47,032 nt of DNA from CAZFAP01 sp964516325 (lineage in GTDB: Bacteria > Auribacterota > JABMQX01): positions 1-47,032 of the forward strand of contig CAZFAP010000011.1 in assembly GCA_964516325.1 (NCBI GenBank). Direction: 5' to 3'. A program made the position numbers and the translations under genes. A model generated the notes under the pieces. The model searched no databases. It saw nothing but the letters and a program-made list of their open reading frames with translations, and was not told the DNA's origin. Positions 40,803 to 47,032 of the stretch are shown piece after piece (positions within the stretch are counted from its first letter, which is position 1; each line of letters begins with the position of its first letter).

Positions 40803-40870
40803 TCCTGATGAATGCGGATAGTCGTAAGGATAGATTTCCGGACCACAGGACAATGAAAGGGAGGTCTTCC

Positions 40871-41950
40871 ATGGCTGACAAAATGACAGCTCAGGTGTTC
40901 TATGAACCGCTCAAGATGAAGCTGGAGAAGAAAGACAAGCCGAAGATTGCCCCGCACGAAATCCTCGTCGAGGTGAAGGCGGTTGGCATCTGCGGGTCAG
41001 ACGTCGCGTACTATTATGGGCTAAGCCCGCTCGAAACGCCGACCGGAAAAGGCCCGCTCATCCTCGGACACGAATTCTGCGGGGTCGTCGCTGAAGTCGG
41101 CCAGATGGTCGCCGACGCGAAATTGTTTTCCGTAGGAGAGCGAGTCGTCATTGACCCCGTGCAGTACTGCAACGCCTGCGAAATCTGCAAGCGCGGCTAC
41201 GTGAACCTCTGCGAGAACAAAGCTGTGATCGGGGTCTCCGCGGACGGCGCCTTTGCGAAATACACCAAGTCGCACTACACCGGGGTGCACCGCATTCCTG
41301 ATGGTGTGTCCTTCGAGCACGCCGCTCTGACTGAGCCTCTCGCCTGCGCCACCTACGGCGTTCAGAACATGAAAATCCGTCCGGGCGATTTCTGCGTCGT
41401 GATCGGCGCCGGCGCCATCGGGCTGATGATGCTTCAACTCGTGAAGTCCTCCGGCGCGGGCAGAGCGGTCCTCGTGGACGTACTGGACTACCGCCTCAAG
41501 CTCGGCAAATCCCTTGGCGCGGATGCCGTCCTCAACACGGCCGACAGCAAGTCCCCCTATTACGTCAAGGACCTCCGCAAGAAGATCGAGGAACTGTCCA
41601 ACGGGAAATTCGCCGACCGCGTTATCACACCGACAGGCTCCGTCGAGGCGATGGAAGCGGCTCTCGCCATCACGGGTCGCCGTTCCGTCATCGTGTATTT
41701 CGGTCTGCCCGGCGCCACCGATGCGATCAGAGTGCCGGCTCTCCAGTCCATCTTCTGGGACAAGGAAATCCGGTTCTCGTGGCTGGCGCCGTTCACCTGG
41801 CCGACCGCGCTTCAGGCTCTCGCCGCCGGACTGGTCAAAGTGGACAAGCTGGTCACCCATAAGTATCCCCTCGAAGACCTCGAGAAGGCTCTCGGGGAAG
41901 TCAAGGAGCGAAAAGGAAACGTCGTGAAGGCGGTCGTTACCGTCGCGTGA
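40871..41950 (+). CDS. Zinc-dependent medium-chain alcohol/polyol dehydrogenase (sorbitol dehydrogenase-like)
   Basis: A 359-residue MDR enzyme. Catalytic-zinc residues appear in GICGSD and GHEFCGVV, the structural-zinc loop is CNACEICKRGYVNLC (C-x2-C-x2-C-x7-C), and VVIGAGAIGLMML is the NAD(P) Rossmann motif. It oxidises a secondary alcohol of a sugar or polyol. The ATG at 40871 has GGGAGG just upstream; an ATG at 40808 would run through a repeat. It is flanked by two TIM-barrel sugar isomerases and probably works on their substrates or products. Confidence 0.92.
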   Translation: MADKMTAQVFYEPLKMKLEKKDKPKIAPHEILVEVKAVGICGSDVAYYYGLSPLETPTGKGPLILGHEFCGVVAEVGQMVADAKLFSVGERVVIDPVQYCNACEICKRGYVNLCENKAVIGVSADGAFAKYTKSHYTGVHRIPDGVSFEHAALTEPLACATYGVQNMKIRPGDFCVVIGAGAIGLMMLQLVKSSGAGRAVLVDVLDYRLKLGKSLGADAVLNTADSKSPYYVKDLRKKIEELSNGKFADRVITPTGSVEAMEAALAITGRRSVIVYFGLPGATDAIRVPALQSIFWDKEIRFSWLAPFTWPTALQALAAGLVKVDKLVTHKYPLEDLEKALGEVKERKGNVVKAVVTVA

Positions 41951-41966
41951 TCAGGAGAATCGCATC

Positions 41967-42809
41967 ATGAAATTCGGGCTGAATTTGCTCCTCTGGACGG
42001 GGAGCTTTTCCAACGAAACCCTCGACTTGATAGACAAAGTCGCCGACGTGGGGTTCGACGGCGCCGAGATCACGTTCATTGACCTCGACCTAATTGACGT
42101 GAAAAAGACGGCTGAACGGCTGAAGGCTCGGAAACTGGAATGTGTCGGATGCGCCGTCATGACTCCGGACGCCAACCCGATCAGTCCTGACGCGAATGTC
42201 CGGAAAGCGGCTGTAAAGCGGCTGGAGCGGTGTCTCGAGATGGCAGACGCGCTTGGGGCGAGGATGCTCACGGGCCCCCTCTACGCCCCCGTCGGTTACC
42301 TCGTGGGGCGGCGCCGCACGGAAGACGAATGGGGCTGGTGCCGCGACGTGTTCAAGAAAGCCGCGAAGAAGGCCGAGCAATATGGCGTGACGATGGCGCT
42401 GGAGTTCCTCAACCGCTTCGAGACGTTCTTCATCAACACCTCCGCCGACGCGGTCAAAATGTGCAAGGACGTCGGCGAGCCGTGCCTGAAGGTTCACTTC
42501 GATACTTTTCACGCGAATATCGAGGAGAAGGACGTCGTCGAAGCGGTCTGGAAAACGGGTAAGTTCCTCGCGCACTTCCACGCCTCCGAAAATGACCGCG
42601 GGATGATCGGCTCCGGACACATCCCCTACAAAGAGATTTTCGGCGTCCTCAAGAAGATGAAATATGACGGTTGGGTCGTCGTTGAGTCCTTCGGCTCGAG
42701 CTTCAAAGAGCTTGCCGCGGCATGCTGCATCTGGCGAGACCTGGTCCCCGACCCGGAGGCTTTCGCCAAAGAAGGTCTGAAGTTCCTGAAGAAAATCGCA
42801 GCGGCTTGA
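41967..42809 (+). CDS. D-tagatose/D-psicose 3-epimerase-like sugar isomerase
   Basis: A 280-residue TIM barrel. It begins MKFGLNLLLWTGSFSNE and has the metal ligands in ALEFLNRFE, VHFDTFHANIEE, HFHASENDRG and VVVESFG, the arrangement of ketose 3-epimerases of the DTEase/DPEase group. It should epimerise a ketose at C3, and is paired with the dehydrogenase 16 bases upstream (TCAGGAGA ribosome binding site). Specificity for psicose, tagatose, erythrulose or an inositol derivative cannot be fixed from sequence. Confidence 0.9.
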   Translation: MKFGLNLLLWTGSFSNETLDLIDKVADVGFDGAEITFIDLDLIDVKKTAERLKARKLECVGCAVMTPDANPISPDANVRKAAVKRLERCLEMADALGARMLTGPLYAPVGYLVGRRRTEDEWGWCRDVFKKAAKKAEQYGVTMALEFLNRFETFFINTSADAVKMCKDVGEPCLKVHFDTFHANIEEKDVVEAVWKTGKFLAHFHASENDRGMIGSGHIPYKEIFGVLKKMKYDGWVVVESFGSSFKELAAACCIWRDLVPDPEAFAKEGLKFLKKIAAA

Positions 42810-42924
42810 CGAACTGCGTCTTTTCGTCGGCCTTGTCCGCAGCAGGTGGGTGTGGCTGCGAGTCAGTGGCACATGGGGCTTTGTACCTGGGCATCTTGTC
42901 GCGGCGAAGGTGGGAGGGCGTTCC

Positions 42925-43360
42925 GCCCCTGCTGGGGCTAATGAGAACAGGCCGGCCTTATGCCCGGGGGAAAGAGACGGCCCCCCGCAAGGCGGGCCGG
43001 CCACGCAAACTACAAGCCGTGCGACATCTTCACCGTCCCCGCGGGGGATGAAAGAGAGCGAAACGAGGGGCGCACCTCAATTCAACGTAGCGCCCCCTGC
43101 GGGGGCTCGGGGTTCGTTAGTGCCCTGGGCATCCACGGGCTTACGCCCGAGGCAAGGGAAGTGTCGCCCCCTCTGGGGGCTTAACAAGAGGAGCCAAGCC
43201 TATGGACATGCAAAAAGGGGTCTTTTCGCTGGGGGCTAGACGAACGGCAAGCCGTACGACATTTCCTGAATCCCCGCAGGGGATGGAACTCAATAGCCAC
43301 AGGTGTCAACCTGTGGAACCAGGGACCGAATTTCAATCAAGCCCCCGCAGGGGGCGACAC
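42925..43360. repeat. Array of about three G/C-rich hairpin units
   Basis: In 774 bases without a gene, class A hairpins (GCCCC-N3/4-GGGGC type) alternate with class B hairpins (CGGGC-TTAC-GCCCG type). Class A: 42925-42938, 43036-43048, 43092-43106, 43166-43180, 43271-43283, 43341-43355. Class B: a degenerate copy near 42951-42969, an exact one at 43136-43149, and CCACAGGT-GTCA-ACCTGTGG at 43297-43316. The order A-B-A recurs about every 170-180 bases. Segments at 43014-43053 and 43248-43289 are also similar direct repeats (CAAGCCGT.CGACAT start). No reading frame is convincing. A further copy lies at 46934-47032. Confidence 0.8.
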
Positions 43361-43583
43361 AAGATGAGTCGTACCTCCTGCAAAATCCTCCTGCATACGG
43401 TGTTCCCACGAGGAGCCGGCGTTGGACTTGGTCCCACCGAAGGGGGACCCAAAGTCCATGCTCAGGGTCTACTACTGAAATACATCTGCACCCCAGCAGG
43501 CTTTTCAAAGGCGGTGGCGCGGTTGAGGTACACAGCCGCGCTGGCGGGGTGAAGGAGTGTTTCTTCTGAGGGGTGCGGGAGCC

Positions 43584-45779
43584 ATGCGTTTCAATCTTCG
43601 TGGACTGGAAACGAAACTGCTTGTCATCCTCGTCAGTATCTTTGTGCTCTTTACGCTCATCCACGCCTTCGACCTGCTCTCTGTCGAGCGCGGACAAGCC
43701 CACCCCTCCCCGGCTCGCCACATCGCCTTGACGGCGGCGCTTCTTGCCCTGAGCGGCTCCGCAATCATAATTTTCTTTAGAAAAACAAAGAGGAGGCTTC
43801 GCGACTTGATCCGGGCGTTGTCCGAGGGGAGAACCCCAGCCGTCATGGCCGGAAACCCGAGGGATGGGATAGACCTCCTTGCCTCGAGTCTGTGGCAGCT
43901 TATCGAGAAGTCTCGCCAGTCCGAGCAGAAATATAAAGACCTCGTGGACAACTGCCATGGAATAATCATCGCCACCGACGCCAGCGGGAAAATCACCTTC
44001 GTCAGCAAGGGAATCAAAGACATCCAGGGTTACGAACCGGAGGAGGCCATCGGGACGCCGCTTCTCGACATGGTTCACCCCGACGACCGGGGAAAAGCTG
44101 AGGAGGCATACCGACGGGTTCTCGCCGGGGAACGGGTGGGAGGAATCGAGCTTCGCTGCTCGTACAAGTCCGGGCGCTGGCTTGACTTTCTGGGCAATGG
44201 CTCGCCCATCTTAGCGCCAGGCGGGGAAGTCCAGGGCGTGTTGATTGCAGGCTTGGAAGTAACAGAGGTTAAGAAACTCGAGAAGCACCTCCAATTGCTC
44301 CACAGCGCGGTCGAATCGTCCACCGATTTCATCAGTATTGCCGACCTCGACGCGAAAATTCTGTACATGAATCCGGCGGCCACCCAAGGGCTTGGCTACG
44401 GCCTCTATGAAATGGTCGGGAGAGAAGGGCACACTTTGAGTACCTCGTCGGAACAGAAGATTGCGGATGCCCTTGAGGCCGTCCGCCAGGGAAACAGGTG
44501 GACGAGTACCGCTATGCTGAGAAGGAAGGACGGGAGCGTTTTCCCCTGCGAATACTCCTTGACCGCCATCAAGGATGAGGAGGGTCGTCCTTTCGGGGTG
44601 GTCGGCCTTGGGAGGGACATCACGCAGAGAGTTGAGGGGGAGGAGCGGCTCCGGCAAGCTCAGAAGATGGAAACGCTGGGCGTCCTTGCCGGAGGAATCG
44701 CGCATGACTTCAACAACCTCCTCGGCGGGATCGTCGGGTATGCCTCCATCCTCCGGTCTTCTCTCCCGAAAAGCCGCCCCGAACACCGGTACGCCTCCAT
44801 GATCGAAAGGGTCGGCGCCAGCGCGGCGGAGCTTACGACCACTCTCCTTTGCTTCGCCCGCAAGGGGAAGGGTCGCACCTTCCCGGTTGAATTGAATGAC
44901 CTTCTGAAGGAAGTCGTATCGTTGTTTCAGGCGACCCTCCACAGAAACGGCAACCTCGAAACCCGATTTCATCCCCACCGGATGGTCGTCGAGGTGGACC
45001 CGACGCAAATTCATCAGGCGATTCTCAACGTTCTCATCAACGCCCGCGATGCCACTGCCCCGAACGGGAAGATCGAAATTGAAACCTGCATCCAGGAGGT
45101 TGACGAGGCTTGCTGCACGCTCCATCCCGAATGCCAACCGGGCAGATACGCTGTCATCAGCATTAAGGACGACGGAGCGGGGATGGACGACCAGACAAAA
45201 AAGAGAGTGTTCGAGCCCTTTTTCACGACCAAGACCGACCGCCGAAGAACGGGCTTAGGACTTCCCATCACCTATAACATCGTAAAGAACCACCAGGGAC
45301 GCATTGATATAGAAAGCAGTGTCGGACGCGGAACGACGGTGCGAATCTATCTTCCTCTCTCCGATAAGGAACTGCTTGCTCCAGCCGTCGGACCGGAGAT
45401 AGAGACGGGAGACGAGGCGATTCTCGTGATTGACGATGACGAGATGATCCGAGGCGTTCTGTCCGATATGCTGAGCAAGCTCGGCTACCGCGTGCTCCTG
45501 GCGTCCAACTGCCGAGAAGGAACGGACATGTACCGCCAGAGGAGCAAGGAGATAGACCTGGTCATCATTGACATGGTATTGAGCGACCTCGGCGGAGACG
45601 AACTGTTCCGGCAACTCAGGATGATGAATCCCCGCCTCCGCGCCCTCCTCATAAGCGCCTATCCCTTCGACGAAAGAGCCTCCCGGGTTTTGGACGCGGG
45701 CGCTCGCGGTTTCATCCAGAAACCATTCAACCTTCCCGAACTCTCCGCTCAGGTCCGGCAGGCTCTCGACCGGGAATAG
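43584..45779 (+). CDS. Membrane-anchored PAS hybrid sensor histidine kinase with receiver domain
   Basis: A 731-residue protein. Two transmembrane helices near residues 12-34 and 48-68 bracket a very short outside loop. Then come a PAS domain (about 115-240), a second PAS (about 245-360), HisKA with GGIAHDFNN (His374), HATPase with KDDGAGM and RTGLGLP boxes, and a receiver (VIDDDE, phosphoacceptor Asp663 in IIDMVL, KPF). The tiny periplasmic loop suggests membrane or cytoplasmic PAS sensing. The ATG at 43584 follows GCGGGAG. It resembles the kinase at the left edge in catalytic layout but has a membrane anchor and no GAF. Confidence 0.94.
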   Translation: MRFNLRGLETKLLVILVSIFVLFTLIHAFDLLSVERGQAHPSPARHIALTAALLALSGSAIIIFFRKTKRRLRDLIRALSEGRTPAVMAGNPRDGIDLLASSLWQLIEKSRQSEQKYKDLVDNCHGIIIATDASGKITFVSKGIKDIQGYEPEEAIGTPLLDMVHPDDRGKAEEAYRRVLAGERVGGIELRCSYKSGRWLDFLGNGSPILAPGGEVQGVLIAGLEVTEVKKLEKHLQLLHSAVESSTDFISIADLDAKILYMNPAATQGLGYGLYEMVGREGHTLSTSSEQKIADALEAVRQGNRWTSTAMLRRKDGSVFPCEYSLTAIKDEEGRPFGVVGLGRDITQRVEGEERLRQAQKMETLGVLAGGIAHDFNNLLGGIVGYASILRSSLPKSRPEHRYASMIERVGASAAELTTTLLCFARKGKGRTFPVELNDLLKEVVSLFQATLHRNGNLETRFHPHRMVVEVDPTQIHQAILNVLINARDATAPNGKIEIETCIQEVDEACCTLHPECQPGRYAVISIKDDGAGMDDQTKKRVFEPFFTTKTDRRRTGLGLPITYNIVKNHQGRIDIESSVGRGTTVRIYLPLSDKELLAPAVGPEIETGDEAILVIDDDEMIRGVLSDMLSKLGYRVLLASNCREGTDMYRQRSKEIDLVIIDMVLSDLGGDELFRQLRMMNPRLRALLISAYPFDERASRVLDAGARGFIQKPFNLPELSAQVRQALDRE

Positions 45780-46303
45780 TGCCTGAAAGTGCGCCCCTAC
45801 CGCGCCTGTGCAGCGGACGAGTCGTGCCTGTTCAGGTGGAGTTGGGACCCGGTCCAAGGTGGCCGAGCCCGATTGTTTCCCCGGCGCAGTCGTGGTGTGG
45901 CGGGGCAACATGGTTCGATGAGCTGTAACATACCTATCGGCAAATGGTTGCGCCGGGCAGCCGGGAATGGATGTTGCCGAGAACGGGCGCGCGACCATAC
46001 GCACTGCCCAGGCAGAGGAGCGCGGCTCAGCGCGTGACCCCTTCTTAATCAAGACGTTAGGAAATCAAGAACCCGCGGGCGCTCTTCTTGCTTGATTTAC
46101 TGGTTCAGAACTGGGCTTTGACAACTGAGTTACTGGCTCTTGGGGGGTGTTCCATGGCCCACCGGGGTCATCATCCCGCCTTCGAGGTCGGATTGCGCGC
46201 GGCGATGCCAAACCCATCCCCGGTCCCCGTAGCAGTTGGCCCCTGGGCAAAGGCCCCGGGGCAGGTCTGAGAGTCGTCGAACCACTTTTCAGGAGGAACG
46301 AGC
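45780..46303. other. Intergenic stretch after the sensor kinase
   Basis: About 520 bases with no supported gene. A TTGACA hexamer near 46118 has no matching -10 box. The only clear structures are a G/C-rich hairpin (46239-46262) and the ribosome binding site of the next gene. Confidence 0.6.
46239..46262 (+). repeat. Strong hairpin upstream of the small secreted protein gene
   Basis: GCCCC, one mismatch, GGGC-AAAG-GCCC, GGGGC. It resembles the class A hairpins of the array at 42925 and lies 29 bases before the AGGAGG of the next gene, so it could also act in the 5' leader. Confidence 0.45.
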
Positions 46304-46762
46304 ATGTCGAAGAGAAGATGGATGGTCGCATTGGCTATTGTCCTTTGTGCCCTTCTGCCGCCCACCACCCTGATCGCGAAGAAACAGGTGGAACGGCCGC
46401 TGAGGATACAAACCCGGGGGGTGACGGACCTCATCGAGGGGACAGCGGTCATGACCGGCGTGACCACGCACGGCGGGCGGTTCACAAATGTCGCATGGCT
46501 CACCGGCCCCGACACGGCCGAGGGTTGGCTGACCGGCGCGAACGGGGACAAGGTTCATTGGACCGCCATCTCCATCGTGACCCCGCCAATCGCCCCGCCG
46601 CAAACCGAGTACAGCGTCAACCTGAGCGTTACTATCATCGGCGGCACGGGCCAGTTCGAGGGGGCCTCGGGAGGCTTCACTGCCACGTACACGGCCATCG
46701 TGGACTGGGGGGCAATGACCATGACGTACAGCTTTGTGGGGACCGGCACGATCACGTACTGA
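46304..46762 (+). CDS. Small secreted protein with allene-oxide-cyclase-like barrel features
   Basis: A 152-residue protein with a signal peptide (MSKRRWMVALAIVLCALLPP, cleavage near TLIA) and a mature all-beta region. The segment IIGGTGQFEGASGGFTATY matches the GGTGxFxGAxG strand-loop found in allene-oxide-cyclase-like and dirigent-like barrels and in many small bacterial exported proteins. No catalytic residues can be assigned. AGGAGG at 46291-46296 fixes the start. It is alone, with hairpin repeats on both sides; its function is unknown. Confidence 0.85.
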   Translation: MSKRRWMVALAIVLCALLPPTTLIAKKQVERPLRIQTRGVTDLIEGTAVMTGVTTHGGRFTNVAWLTGPDTAEGWLTGANGDKVHWTAISIVTPPIAPPQTEYSVNLSVTIIGGTGQFEGASGGFTATYTAIVDWGAMTMTYSFVGTGTITY

Positions 46763-46775
46763 TCCGGCACGGACC

Positions 46776-46878
46776 AAAGGAGGTGATGACTCATCCGAAT
46801 TGGCGCGGCGGGAGATGGCACGGGCTCTTAGACCGTGAATGTACCGCAGGCGTCCGCGCCTGCATACGTTCAACATAG
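46776..46878 (+). other. Perfect Shine-Dalgarno with only a tiny frame behind it
   Basis: AAAGGAGGTGA at 46776-46786 fully complements the 16S 3' end. The only ATG (46786) touches it and opens 30 codons (MTHPNWRGGRW start) that run into a palindromic repeat. A start at the proper distance would be ATC. It may be the remnant of a lost gene. Confidence 0.3.
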
Positions 46879-46894
46879 GCACGACGCCTGTGCC
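46846..46894 (+). repeat. Family D palindromes at the right edge
   Basis: GCAGGCG-TCCG-CGCCTGC (46846-46863), a perfect 7-bp stem, then GGCAC-GACGCCT-GTGCC (46878-46894). Confidence 0.7.
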
Positions 46895-46933
46895 ACCTCG
46901 AAACGCGTAATCCTGTCGTGTCCGGACGACAGT

Positions 46934-47032
46934 GTCGCCTCCTGCGGACGCTCCGGGTTCGCTTTTTTCCCGGGTATCCACGGGCTTACGCCCGAGGCAA
47001 GGGGAGTGTCGCCCCCTCTGGGGGCTGACCGA
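46934..47032. repeat. Further A-B-A hairpin unit, cut by window end
   Basis: A degenerate class A hairpin near 46935, then ATCCACGGGCTTACGCCCGA and a GCCCCC-TCT-GGGGGC hairpin. From about 46971 the unit matches 43123-43180 almost base for base, with the B and A hairpins in the same order and spacing. Confidence 0.85.

Noticed and set aside
42925..43360. CRISPR array
   Set aside because: The repeats are unequal hairpins with irregular spacing and no unique spacers of constant size, and no cas gene is present.
42850..43552. Several + strand frames of 70-130 codons in the hairpin array
   Set aside because: They run through palindromic repeats, are proline/glycine/arginine-rich and have no ribosome binding sites.
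46201..46270. c-di-GMP riboswitch upstream of the small secreted gene
   Set aside because: A GGGCAAAGGCC segment is suggestive, but the conserved GEMM core and tetraloop receptor are not seen; a plain G/C hairpin explains it.

Overview
The window is about 47 kb of GC-rich bacterial chromosome (roughly 55-60% G+C by eye). Almost every gene is on the + strand; the exceptions are a secreted beta-helix protein and one possible small zinc-ribbon gene. The organism looks Gram-negative: it has lipoprotein and Sec signals, makes lysine through LL-diaminopimelate, and uses soluble hybrid sensor kinases. Paired AhbA/AhbB-type siroheme decarboxylases point to the siroheme-dependent haem route, which is common in anaerobes. 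Intergenic spaces are rich in short tandem repeats and hairpin repeats, a habit of large-genome uncultured lineages. I cannot name the phylum from sequence alone; an uncultured candidate-phylum bacterium is the best description.

Region 1 (1-13,013) is a mixed housekeeping and signalling block: a hybrid histidine kinase cut by the window edge, a LplA/LipM-type ligase, a DJ-1/PfpI-like lipoprotein, a HIT protein, a YbaK-type deacylase, AhbA- and AhbB-like siroheme decarboxylases, a GGDEF response regulator, an HD-GYP response regulator, hemL, a YfiH-type laccase-domain protein, YggS, a DUF167 protein and a zinc-ribbon Nudix hydrolase. HemL makes the tetrapyrrole precursor and AhbA/B act late in the same pathway; the two c-di-GMP regulators sit between them.

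Region 2 (13,042-17,290) holds two secreted proteins, a right-handed beta-helix protein on the - strand and a heparinase II/III-like protein on the + strand, separated by about 1 kb of repeats and a possible small zinc-ribbon gene. rplM-rpsI follows with a near-consensus promoter and a 12-bp-stem terminator.

Region 3 (18,760-39,483) is the main feature: a one-strand biosynthetic run of argC-argJ-argB-(coiled-coil protein)-(GT4 glycosyltransferase)-argD-argF-argG-argH-lysA-dapF-dapA-dapB-nicotinamidase-nicotinate phosphoribosyltransferase-dapL-folK-panB-panC-panD-nadA. It carries the arginine pathway from acetylglutamate onward, the whole DapL-type lysine branch from aspartate semialdehyde, three pantothenate genes and both salvage and de novo NAD genes. 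A TTGACA-N18-TAAAAT promoter and a structured leader stand in front of argC.

Region 4 (39,815-42,809) is a probable sugar or polyol catabolic trio: TIM-barrel isomerase, zinc polyol dehydrogenase, and a tagatose/psicose 3-epimerase-like enzyme. Region 5 (42,810-47,032) has a roughly 450-bp array of G/C-rich hairpin units, a membrane-anchored hybrid sensor kinase, a small secreted beta-sandwich-like protein, and another hairpin unit at the window edge. I see no tRNA, rRNA, CRISPR, transposase, phage gene or recognisable defence system. The most unusual material is the set of dispersed repeat families and a few gene-context oddities, listed in the findings.
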